A stretch of DNA of 7,142 bases from Bacteroidota bacterium (GCA_022564455.1 JADFLK010000110.1:1-7142); one strand, 5' to 3'. Shown: positions 1 to 5,466, counted from the stretch's first letter. Made by a program: numbers and translations. Notes: generated by a model not told the origin, from the sequence alone.

Positions 1-254
1 CCGTACCCGGCCAGAGTTTGTCGCAGGCTCAGCAGCTCACACTCGTGTAGCGTCCGAAACGCGTCGTGGTTGCTGGCCTCGACGACCTCGAAGAACCGCC
101 TTCCCCATTGCACGGCAAACTCGTCCGGCGTAAGGGGCAGACCGAGGGTCTGTACGATCCGCCTGCAGGCTCGCTCGACAGCCTCACGGTCCCCGGCGCA
201 GATCGTCCCGTAGAAGTCGATCAGCACGGCCTGAACTGGTGGCGTCCCCAGCAT
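1..254 (-). CDS. HAD-superfamily hydrolase, N-terminal part, cut by window edge
   Basis: About 85 residues are visible; the gene continues past position 1. The N-terminus reads VQAVLIDFYGTICAGD, which is HAD motif I with the nucleophile aspartate at residue 13, followed by a helical stretch (about residues 22-80) as in the start of a HAD cap domain. The second aspartate of the usual DxDxT is replaced by tyrosine (D-F-Y-G-T). Known L-2-haloacid dehalogenases and some relatives have this tyrosine, whereas typical HAD phosphatases keep aspartate as acid/base. The substrate cannot be assigned from this fragment. I chose the ATG at 254 because it is preceded by GGAAAGGA, one of the few good ribosome binding sites in the window, and places the first strand at residue 8. 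In-frame ATGs at 302 and 305 are alternatives. The gene is divergent from phoH, so the 88 bases between them should hold both promoters. Confidence 0.8.
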   Translation of the reverse strand, partial: MLGTPPVQAVLIDFYGTICAGDREAVERACRRIVQTLGLPLTPDEFAVQWGRRFFEVVEASNHDAFRTLHECELLSLRQTLAGY

Positions 255-342
255 TGCGTCCTTTCCATCCCCAGCCCACTGATCGCCCCAGGATGCCCGC
301 ATCATCCGGCGGATCGAATCCGCGTTTTCTGATACGCGCATC

Positions 343-1185
343 GTGGCGCGCGGCAATCAGGTGATGCTGAAGGGCGGCGAGGCGGATGTGGCGCACATCG
401 AGCGCGTGATCGGCGAGTTGCTGGTGGTCCTGAACCGAAACGGGAACCTCACCGAGAACGACGTGGAGACGGTCCTCGACCTCGCCATGGACGGTCCGGG
501 TCTCCAGCCGGCAGACAGCCCCGACCCCATTGTATTCACGCCCGGCGGCGGAGCCATCAAACCCAAGACGCCGAACCAAATTTTACTGGTGAAGGAAGCC
601 CGGCAGACGGACATCGTGTTCGCCGTAGGTCCGGCCGGGACGGGCAAAACGTGGACGGCCGTGGCGCTCGCGGTCTCTGCGCTGAAGAGCCGGCAGGTGA
701 AGAAGATCATCCTGTGCCGACCGGCCGTGGAAGCCGGCGAACACCTCGGCTTCCTTCCCGGCGACTTCCGCGAGAAGATCGACCCCTACCTCCGGCCGCT
801 CTACGACGCCCTCAACGAGATGATGTCCGGCGAGAAACTGCGCGGCTACATGGAGCGCAACATCGTGGAGATCGTGCCGCTGGCGTACATGCGCGGGCGC
901 ACCCTCAGCAGCGCGTTCGTCATCCTCGACGAGGCCCAGAACGCCACGGCGGGCCAGATGAAAATGTTCCTGACGCGCCTCGGCACCGGAAGCCGCGCCA
1001 TCATCACGGGCGATGTAACGCAAACCGACCTGCCCAAACGCACCGTGAGCGGCCTCGTGCAAGCACGCGACATCCTGGAAGGGGTGGATGGCATTTCGTT
1101 CGTAGACTTTGACAAAGGCGATGTCGTGCGCCACCGCCTCGTGAGGGATATCATTGAGGCGTACGAGCAGGCAAACGGGGAGTAG
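343..1185 (+). CDS. phoH: PhoH-family ATPase (PhoH/YbeZ type)
   Basis: This is a cytoplasmic P-loop ATPase of the PhoH/YbeZ family, linked in other bacteria to RNA metabolism and phosphate or stress responses; its exact role is unsettled. Walker A is GPAGTGKT at residues 96-103 and Walker B is FVILDEAQ at 192-199. Family signatures CRPAVEAGEHLGFLPGD (125-141), PYLRPLYDAL (148-157), PLAYMRGRTL (179-188) and TGDVTQTDLP (sensor region) are all present. The start is doubtful. The listed GTG has no ribosome binding site, and family-like sequence (ARIIRRIESAFSDTRI, directly before residue 1) continues in frame upstream to about 289 without any ATG, GTG or TTG, until a TGA at 280-282. The protein as called (280 residues) is therefore probably missing 20-40 N-terminal residues because of a frameshift, a sequencing error or an unusual start. 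The ATPase core is intact. The MBL-fold gene follows after 9 bases. Confidence 0.93.
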   Translation: MARGNQVMLKGGEADVAHIERVIGELLVVLNRNGNLTENDVETVLDLAMDGPGLQPADSPDPIVFTPGGGAIKPKTPNQILLVKEARQTDIVFAVGPAGTGKTWTAVALAVSALKSRQVKKIILCRPAVEAGEHLGFLPGDFREKIDPYLRPLYDALNEMMSGEKLRGYMERNIVEIVPLAYMRGRTLSSAFVILDEAQNATAGQMKMFLTRLGTGSRAIITGDVTQTDLPKRTVSGLVQARDILEGVDGISFVDFDKGDVVRHRLVRDIIEAYEQANGE

Positions 1186-1194
1186 CGTAAACTC

Positions 1195-1983
1195 GTGCAC
1201 TACGGCGATTCCCAGATTCACGCGCTCCCCGAGGGGCGCTTCACGGTCGGCAGCGACAAGGACTTTGTGCCGCATGTTGAGGGCGAGCCGTTTCCGAAAG
1301 GCACGCTGTTCATCTCCGTGCGCCCGTTCCTCGTAATCACCCAGGCAGACGTGATTTTGCTCGACACGGGTCTCGGCGAATGGGCGCGCGGCCGTGGCGT
1401 GGAGTTTCTGACCGAGGGCCTTCAGCGCCACGGCGTAGACCGCGAGGACGTGACCAAGGTGCTGCAGTCGCACCTGCACTTCGACCACGCAGGCGGGAGC
1501 ATTTTTTCGGTGAACAGCGAGTGGCGGCCAACGTTTCCCAACGCGGAGTACATCGTCCAGAAAGGCGAGTTGGACGCGCCCTACGGAGAGGAAAGCGACA
1601 AAGCACGAGATGTCGTTGCCGACGTGGTTAAAGAAACCGGACAACTCCAGCTCGTCGAAGGATCGGGGTTTCTGACGGACGAGATCGAGTACGTCCACAC
1701 CGGCGGCCACACGCGCGACCATCAGGCATTCCGGTTGCACACGGGTGGCAGGATTGCGGTGTACGGAGGCGATGTCCTCCCCACCCCGAATCAGATCAAC
1801 CTTCGTTTCCACGCGAAGTACGACTTCGATGCCAGGCGCAGCCAGAACGAGCGCACGCGACTAACCCAGGAAGCGGCCGACGAGGGCCATTTGCTGCTTT
1901 TCTTCCACTCCACGTCCGCTCCTGCTGCGTTTGTGGAGGAAGGCCCCAAAGGCGGCTTTCGGGTTGAACCCGTGGAACTCTAG
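1195..1983 (+). CDS. Metallo-beta-lactamase-fold metallohydrolase
   Basis: The protein is 262 residues long, has no signal peptide or membrane segment, and is probably a cytoplasmic zinc hydrolase. The MBL metal-binding motif is SHLHFDHAGG (H93, H95, D97, H98). Later ligands fit H172 in GGHTRDH, D193 in YGGDVLPT, and H238 in FFHS. The early strand and Asp-Thr-Gly turn (ILLDTGLG, 54-61) are typical. This full ligand set indicates an active dinuclear enzyme. The architecture resembles the broad lactonase/glyoxalase-II-like group, but nothing visible fixes the substrate. The start is a GTG, 9 bases after the phoH stop and 12 bases downstream of a GGGGAG, so the two genes are probably cotranscribed. 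An in-frame ATG does not occur near the N-terminus. The stop TAG (1981-1983) overlaps the stop of the opposing gene, so no room exists for an intergenic terminator. Confidence 0.88.
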   Translation: MHYGDSQIHALPEGRFTVGSDKDFVPHVEGEPFPKGTLFISVRPFLVITQADVILLDTGLGEWARGRGVEFLTEGLQRHGVDREDVTKVLQSHLHFDHAGGSIFSVNSEWRPTFPNAEYIVQKGELDAPYGEESDKARDVVADVVKETGQLQLVEGSGFLTDEIEYVHTGGHTRDHQAFRLHTGGRIAVYGGDVLPTPNQINLRFHAKYDFDARRSQNERTRLTQEAADEGHLLLFFHSTSAPAAFVEEGPKGGFRVEPVEL

Positions 1984-2387
1984 GAGTTGAGAAAGAAAAC
2001 GGCCAACGCAAGTCCGATTACCAGCAGAGCGCCGGCAATCACAAGAGACACCACGGCCGAACGCGCCGATGGTTGAGGAAGATCAGGGTCAACGGGAAGC
2101 TGCTCGACCATCTCCTTTGCCTCCTTCAGCCCGAGCCCCGACTGCTGCCGCAACAGCTTGATGGCGGGGATAAGCTGCCGTTCCCAGGCGAGCAGCAGAA
2201 CATCGTCTGAAATGTCCTCAACGTTGAACGCAGGCAGTGGATCAAACGCAGGATCTGCATCCAGCCGGTCCACAGCCTCTTTGGCCGTTTGCAGATCAAT
2301 ACCGGTTTCCTCCCGCAGGATCTGGATCGCCTCGATCTTCCGGCCGTTGCGGATCAATTCGGCGATGTGTTCGGGGAGGGAGTCCAT
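1980..2387 (-). CDS. Membrane-anchored protein with two ribosomal L7/L12 C-terminal-like domains
   Basis: This 135-residue protein has two copies of a helix-turn-helix-like motif resembling the C-terminal domain of ribosomal protein bL12 (pattern G-x-K-I-x-A-I-x-x-L-R-x-x-T-G-x-x-L-x-x-A-K). The first copy spans residues 8-42 (RKIEAIQILREETGIDLQTA) and the second 63-97 (LIPAIKLLRQQSGLGLKEAK). A proline-rich linker follows, then a single hydrophobic segment (about 111-133) ending in two residues, as in a tail-anchored membrane protein. It lacks the bL12 N-terminal dimerisation domain, so it is not the ribosomal stalk protein. Proteins of this kind are mostly annotated as hypothetical or L7/L12-domain proteins; the function is unknown. 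The domain pair probably faces the cytoplasm and may bind a protein partner. It is the last gene of a minus-strand unit, 24 bases after the NudL-like gene, with no ribosome binding site visible. Confidence 0.87.
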   Translation of the reverse strand: MDSLPEHIAELIRNGRKIEAIQILREETGIDLQTAKEAVDRLDADPAFDPLPAFNVEDISDDVLLLAWERQLIPAIKLLRQQSGLGLKEAKEMVEQLPVDPDLPQPSARSAVVSLVIAGALLVIGLALAVFFLNS

Positions 2388-2411
2388 AACAATGCCAAGC
2401 TACGCGCCTAC

Positions 2412-3056
2412 TCAGGCAATCGACCGCAGCACTGCCACGAACTCCGCCAACATCATAGCCGTGGCACCCCAGACTTCGTGGCCATCCACGGCGAAAAACG
2501 GAGCCTCAAATATGCCTCCGCCTATTTTTCTGGTGGATGTTTGCCTCGTGGCTGGATCGAGCAATTGACGCAACGGTACTTCCAGCAACTCGGCCACTTC
2601 GGCTTCCTGAATCTGGAATGGGGGCAGATAGTCGAGGGCTGCCACTACCGGAAACACGGAGAACCCGCTGGGCGGGATGTAAATCGGCGAGAGGCGCCCG
2701 AGAACGGTAGGGTGCTCGGCGGGGACGCCAACCTCCTCCCAGCCCTCGCGGAGGGCCGTTTCTTCGGCCGTTTCGCTTCCGTCCCGACTTCCTCCGGGAA
2801 AAGAAATTTGCCCGCTATGGTCGCGGAGTTCCGGTTGTCGTACTGTGAGCACGAGTGCACTCTCATCGCCACCCTGATAAGGGAAGAGAAGAACGAGCGT
2901 AGCCGCCTCACGTGCATCCTTCCCTTCTACCGAGATCGTCTCCGGCCTGATTCGTGCCGGGTAGGGCGCCATCGTACGGTGAGCGGCGATGCCGGGGAGG
3001 GGGCCGTTCAGAGCATCCGGCAATAGTCCAACAAGCTCGGAATGTAGAGGCAGCAT
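2412..3056 (-). CDS. Nudix hydrolase, NudL/CoA pyrophosphatase family
   Basis: A 214-residue cytoplasmic Nudix enzyme. The Nudix box runs from about residue 89 to 111 (GGSRDGSET...ALREGWEEVGV) and keeps the metal-binding REx2EE glutamates. Directly before it is RDHSGQISFPGG, the diagnostic lead-in of the CoA pyrophosphatase (NudL/YeaB, UPF0035) subfamily, which cleaves CoA and its derivatives to 3',5'-ADP and phosphopantetheine. The residue after Arg-Glu is glycine where a larger hydrophobic residue is usual; this is a minor deviation. The N-terminal 50 residues are family-like padding before the first strand. The ATG at 3056 overlaps the lipoprotein stop as TGATG, and a GTG three bases earlier (3059) would add one residue. 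Either start implies translational coupling. CoA turnover would suit the thiolase and panC genes elsewhere in the window, but these are in a separate unit. Confidence 0.9.
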   Translation of the reverse strand: MLPLHSELVGLLPDALNGPLPGIAAHRTMAPYPARIRPETISVEGKDAREAATLVLLFPYQGGDESALVLTVRQPELRDHSGQISFPGGSRDGSETAEETALREGWEEVGVPAEHPTVLGRLSPIYIPPSGFSVFPVVAALDYLPPFQIQEAEVAELLEVPLRQLLDPATRQTSTRKIGGGIFEAPFFAVDGHEVWGATAMMLAEFVAVLRSIA

Positions 3057-3508
3057 CACTGACGGGGAAAAGCGACGCCATCGATGTAGGCGCGGGCTCC
3101 GCAGTAGTACCGCCGGCAGACGTTTCCTTCATCGACCAACCGAATGGTGTCCCTTTCGGCCACAATGCGGAGGCGGCAGACGTCTTCCTCTCCTCCGAAT
3201 TCAATAGGTTCAGGAGGGGCGGCGATACCTTCGGAAGTACGCGCACCAGTGCCTCCCATCTCGCAAATGTGGTAATTGGCCTGGACCAGAGCAAAGTAGA
3301 ACGAAACGGTATCACCCTGCAGGCTGATAGAGAGCGTGTCGCGCACCACGGATTCCTCCCAGCCGTCCTCGCCAACGTGCATGATGGTGTGCGACATCGT
3401 GTATTCGCCCGTGAGATCGTCGATGCCCGCATCCTCAACAAATGGAGGAGCCCCCACGGTGCAACCGGAGAAAAACACAACGAAGATCAATAATGCAATA
3501 CGGCTCAT
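3056..3508 (-). CDS. Putative small cysteine-rich lipoprotein, function unknown
   Basis: A 150-residue protein that I do not recognise. The N-terminus MSRIALLIFVVFFSGC is a type II signal peptide: one Arg, a hydrophobic core, then a lipobox F-S-G-C with the lipidated cysteine at residue 16. The mature part is acidic and beta-rich, with alternating Thr/Val/Ile stretches (TMSHTIMHV, DTLSISLQGDTVSFYF, DTIRLVDEG), suggesting a small beta-barrel or sandwich. Four further cysteines (82, 111, 131, 136) could form two disulfides, and the C-terminus has a distinctive CRRYYCGARAYIDG motif. It is probably anchored in a membrane facing the periplasm. An in-frame ATG at 3586 would add 26 residues beginning MIVLITGASS, but that would bury the signal peptide, and those codons look like a gene relic, so I prefer 3508. 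It heads the unit that continues into the NudL-like gene. Confidence 0.75.
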   Translation of the reverse strand: MSRIALLIFVVFFSGCTVGAPPFVEDAGIDDLTGEYTMSHTIMHVGEDGWEESVVRDTLSISLQGDTVSFYFALVQANYHICEMGGTGARTSEGIAAPPEPIEFGGEEDVCRLRIVAERDTIRLVDEGNVCRRYYCGARAYIDGVAFPRQ

Positions 3509-3556
3509 AGTCTCTCGGCCTTTTCTCCCCTTGCCACCATCCGCGACCCGGACTGC

Positions 3557-3586
3557 ACTCGATGCGCCGGTGATGAGAACGATCAT
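3557..3586 (-). pseudogene. Relic of an SDR gene start (ten codons)
   Basis: From the ATG at 3586 the minus strand reads MIVLITGASS, which is the standard beginning of a short-chain dehydrogenase/reductase, where the Rossmann TGxxxGxG motif would follow. Here the reading goes on as AVRVADGGKG, with the glycine motif lost, and stays open into the lipoprotein gene. I infer that an SDR gene was truncated after about ten codons by a deletion or rearrangement. The match is short, so chance or a non-coding repeat cannot be excluded, but the same start appears again at 4548. Confidence 0.45.
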
Positions 3587-3676
3587 GCCGAACGGAAAAG
3601 TGAAAAGGGAGAAGGGTAATGGTGCTGAGGCGGTTTTCCGTTTTTCCTTTTACACTTCATAATCGTGAACCCCGCG
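3558..3676. repeat. Left copy of a ~120-bp direct repeat (decayed hbd end plus SDR start)
   Basis: This stretch matches 4518-4644 in the same orientation. The best part, 3562-3614 against 4524-4576, agrees at 51 of 53 positions by eye. Similarity continues at the same offset through GAGGCG (3627-3632 against 4589-4594) and, after a small indel, into the CTTCxTAxTCGT segment near 3655-3676. Read on the minus strand it holds, in order, a frameshifted trace of an hbd C-terminus with a TAA at 3651-3649, a spacer with imperfect inverted purine/pyrimidine arms, and the first ten codons of an SDR-like gene (3586-3557). It lies in the divergent gap between the lipoprotein and the secreted-protein gene. 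A 45-residue minus-strand reading frame (3720-3583) passes through it but is probably spurious. Confidence 0.8.
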
Positions 3677-3737
3677 CCGAGGATAGCGCCCACTGATCCG
3701 AGTATGGTGGAAAATCGCATATAGAGTACCCGTACAC

Positions 3738-3752
3738 GGTCACGTCGTGACC
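3738..3752. promoter_or_regulatory. 15-bp perfect palindrome upstream of the secreted-protein gene
   Basis: GGTCACG-T-CGTGACC is a perfect 7-bp inverted repeat around one base, ending 27 bases before the ATG at 3780. A TATAGA lies just upstream (3720-3725) without a recognisable -35 box. The palindrome could be a regulator binding site or a small hairpin in the 5' leader. If translation began at the GTG at 3747, it would cover that start codon, which argues for the ATG at 3780. The function is inferred from symmetry and position only. Confidence 0.35.
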
Positions 3753-3779
3753 CCCTTTCCATTTATCAACAAGATTGCC

Positions 3780-4472
3780 ATGCGACTCTTCTCCTCCCCT
3801 ATGCGTTCGCCGGCCATCCTGGTGTTTGGCGCATTCGTGGCGCTCGCGCTGACGGCCGTGAATCCCGCACCCCCTGCACCGACCCACACAATCGCGCTCG
3901 ACACACCACAGCGCACGTACGCCGTCGTTATCGACTACCAGCGTATACTAAACGATTCGTTATTTCGGGCGACCGTCACCCTCCGTCCCGTATGGACCGA
4001 CATGCGGCCCCTGTGGACTCGCCGCCTCACGGACCTGTATATCAGCGCTACGCCCCAGCGTGGCAACCGGACGATTCGCACCGGCCAACTCATCTCGCTC
4101 CAGGCCCGCCGCGACGGGTCGTATCAGGGCGCCGGCCTGGTTCCGAGGCCTCGCCGCCTGCACCGTATCCTGTTCAAGAACTCCGATGGCTTTCTGCATG
4201 CTTTCCGTATCCCGACGGTTGCAGCTGATGAAGGGGATGATGGAGGCGAAGACCCGCCGCCCGAGGATCCGCCTGAGGAAGATCCGCCGGAAGATCCGCC
4301 GGAAGAAGATCCGCCGGAAGACGACCCGCCGGAAGACGACGGGGGTTGCACCATCCCGCCGGGCTGCGAAATCGTCAATCCGTGGACGTGCGAGTGCGAC
4401 AGCGGAACTGAAGACCCGTGGGCCGAGAGCGCCCTGCAGACTGGTCCCAATCAGGTCACGATCACGCTGTAA
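3780..4472 (+). CDS. Secreted protein with acidic DPPE repeat and four-cysteine tail, function unknown
   Basis: A 230-residue protein that I do not recognise. Residues 1-26 form a signal peptide (two Arg, then AILVFGAFVALALTA), followed by a proline-rich stretch (NPAPPAPT). Residues 38-147 look like a compact beta-rich domain (IALDTPQRTYAVVIDYQ, RATVTLRPVW, LTDLYISATPQ, GQLISLQARRDG) that is rich in Arg. Residues 150-187 are a highly acidic, proline-rich linker made of DPPEE/DPPEDD units. The tail has four cysteines at 190, 196, 204 and 206 (CTIPPGC and CEC), which could bind a metal or form disulfides. A GTG at 3747 would extend the frame by 11 residues, but it places a palindrome over the start and weakens the signal peptide; an ATG at 3801 is also possible. 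The gene lies alone on the plus strand between two direct repeats and so may be an insertion. Confidence 0.7.
   Translation: MRLFSSPMRSPAILVFGAFVALALTAVNPAPPAPTHTIALDTPQRTYAVVIDYQRILNDSLFRATVTLRPVWTDMRPLWTRRLTDLYISATPQRGNRTIRTGQLISLQARRDGSYQGAGLVPRPRRLHRILFKNSDGFLHAFRIPTVAADEGDDGGEDPPPEDPPEEDPPEDPPEEDPPEDDPPEDDGGCTIPPGCEIVNPWTCECDSGTEDPWAESALQTGPNQVTITL
4251..4340 (+). repeat. In-gene tandem repeat encoding DPPE(E/D)
   Basis: About six degenerate units of 12-15 bp on the theme GATCCGCCGGAAGA encode residues 158-187 of the secreted protein (DPPPE, DPPEE, DPPE, DPPEE, DPPEDD, DPPEDD). Unit length varies in whole codons, so the frame is kept. Such tracts are prone to slippage, and the length probably varies between strains. 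Confidence 0.9.
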
Positions 4473-4521
4473 CGCTCTGCAGAACTGCCGGCCGGAGCAT
4501 GTCGTTGTGCATCCGCCTCGA

Positions 4522-4548
4522 CTATGCGCCGGTGATGAGAACGATCAT
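4522..4548 (-). pseudogene. Second relic of an SDR gene start (eight codons, then stop)
   Basis: The minus strand reads MIVLITGA and then TAG at 4524-4522. The start lies 69 bases after the hbd stop, a normal distance for a following gene in an operon. Beyond the stop no SDR sequence is recognisable on either side of the break. With the identical start at 3586, this supports a former hbd-SDR gene order that was broken at this point. The call rests on eight codons and their genomic position. Confidence 0.4.
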
Positions 4549-4554
4549 GCCAAA

Positions 4555-4626
4555 GGGAAAAGTGAAAAGGGAGAAGTGCACACGTACCGAGGCGATTCCC
4601 CCCTTCACCCCTTCCCTTTACCCTTC
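4555..4626. terminator. Possible bidirectional terminator between convergent genes
   Basis: A purine arm (GGAAAAGTGAAAAGGGAGAAG, ending at 4576 but two bases longer in total at its left) faces a pyrimidine arm at 4600-4626 (TTCACCCCTTCCCTTTACCC). The pairing is imperfect, with a loop of about 23 bases. It sits in the 145-base gap between the stop of the plus-strand secreted-protein gene and the stop of hbd, exactly where both transcripts should end. No classical GC stem plus U-tract is present. The same arms recur, more degraded, in the left repeat copy. Confidence 0.3.
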
Positions 4627-5466
4627 GTACTCGTAGAACCCGCGCCCGCTCTTGCGGCCCAATCGTCCAGCAGCCACCATCTTGCGGAGGAGTGGTGAGG
4701 GCCGGTACTTCGAGTCGCCGAGTTCGCGGTGGAGAACCTCCATGATGGCGAGGCACACGTCGAGGCCGATGAAGTCCGCCAGCGTGAGCGGTCCCATCGG
4801 GTGCGCCATGCCAAGCCGCATCACCGTGTCGATGGCATCGGGTTCGGCCACGCCCTCCATGACCCACGTGATGGCCTCGTTGATCATCGGCATCAGGACG
4901 CGGTTGGAGACGAAGCCGGGATAGTCGTTCACCTCCACGGGCGTCTTGCCGAGACTCTCGGCCAGATCGCGGACGGCCGCGAAGGTCTCGTCGCTCGTTT
5001 CAAGGCCGCGCACGATCTCGACCAGCTTCATCACCGGCACCGGGTTGAAGAAGTGCATCCCGATCACCTGATCCGCCCGGCCGGTTTCGGCGGCGATCTG
5101 CGTGATGGATATCGACGAGGTGTTCGTAGCCAGAATCGCCTTTTCCGGGGCGTCCTCGTCCATCGAACGGAAAATCTGCGCCTTGATTTCGGGGTTCTCA
5201 GTCGCTGCCTCGACCACCAGATCGGCCTCCACAACACCGTCCGAGATGCTCGTGCCGAGTGTAATCCGCGCGAGAGCCTCTTCCTGCTCGGCAACCGTAA
5301 GCATTTCCTTCTTCACCTGCCGGCCAAGATTCTTGTCGATAGTGGCCAGCGCGGCATCAAGCCGCTCCTGGTCGAGGTCAATAAGGGTGACGCTGTGGCC
5401 GTGCTGCGCGAAGACGTGGGCGATGCCGTTGCCCATGGTACCTGCGCCGATGATGGAGACGTTCAT
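4618..5466 (-). CDS. hbd: 3-hydroxybutyryl-CoA dehydrogenase
   Basis: A complete 282-residue enzyme of the usual length for the single-function family. It interconverts acetoacetyl-CoA and (S)-3-hydroxybutyryl-CoA with NAD(P)H. The Rossmann motif GAGTMG is at residues 7-12, and acidic Asp30/Asp32 at the end of the second strand favour NAD(H). Catalytic and substrate residues expected for the family are present: Ser117 in NTSSI, His138 in [14 protein letters not shown], Glu150, and Asn188 in PGFVSNRV. The C-terminal domain ends [16 protein letters not shown], a standard family ending. The ATG at 5466 gives the canonical N-terminus [12 protein letters not shown]; no Shine-Dalgarno is seen. Thiolase, which makes its substrate, lies upstream on the same strand, but 162 bases and an inverted-repeat element separate them, so hbd may have its own expression level. 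It could serve butyrate, beta-oxidation or polyhydroxyalkanoate-related metabolism; no companion gene here decides this. Confidence 0.97.
   Translation of the reverse strand: MNVSIIGAGTMGNGIAHVFAQHGHSVTLIDLDQERLDAALATIDKNLGRQVKKEMLTVAEQEEALARITLGTSISDGVVEADLVVEAATENPEIKAQIFRSMDEDAPEKAILATNTSSISITQIAAETGRADQVIGMHFFNPVPVMKLVEIVRGLETSDETFAAVRDLAESLGKTPVEVNDYPGFVSNRVLMPMINEAITWVMEGVAEPDAIDTVMRLGMAHPMGPLTLADFIGLDVCLAIMEVLHRELGDSKYRPSPLLRKMVAAGRLGRKSGRGFYEYEG

Larger units (their letters stand above)
4518..4644. repeat. Right copy of the ~120-bp direct repeat (hbd 3' end plus SDR start)
   Basis: This is the partner of 3558-3676, about 962-968 bp away in the same orientation. Here the left part overlaps the intact last codons of hbd (4618-4644), then come the spacer and eight codons of an SDR-like start ending in TAG. 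Compared with the left copy, three extra bases (ACT on the plus strand, giving TAG on the minus strand) interrupt the SDR frame after the eighth codon. Because the hbd end is intact here, this copy is probably nearer the ancestral locus. Confidence 0.8.

Noticed and set aside
66..332. Plus-strand open frame opposite the HAD gene fragment.
   Set aside because: The minus strand carries a clear HAD motif I and a good ribosome binding site; the plus-strand translation has no recognisable features.
583..1812. A 409-codon open frame on the minus strand across phoH and the MBL-fold gene.
   Set aside because: It is antisense to two genes with intact family motifs, and its His/Arg/Val-rich translation resembles no protein; long antisense frames are expected in GC-rich coding DNA.
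3056..3586. A longer form of the lipoprotein starting at the ATG at 3586.
   Set aside because: The extra 26 residues are the SDR-start relic followed by charged sequence, and they would place the signal peptide and lipobox inside the protein.
3583..3720. A 45-residue minus-strand frame beginning MRFSTILGSVGAILGAGFTI that looks like a small membrane peptide and overlaps the next ATG as ATGA.
   Set aside because: It runs through the decayed direct repeat and its tail (KPPQHHYPSPF) is translation of the purine/pyrimidine arms; there is no ribosome binding site or independent support, so the hydrophobic start is probably chance.
3558..4644. The repeat-flanked segment as an insertion sequence or transposon.
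   Set aside because: The flanking copies are direct, not inverted, and no transposase or integrase is encoded between them.
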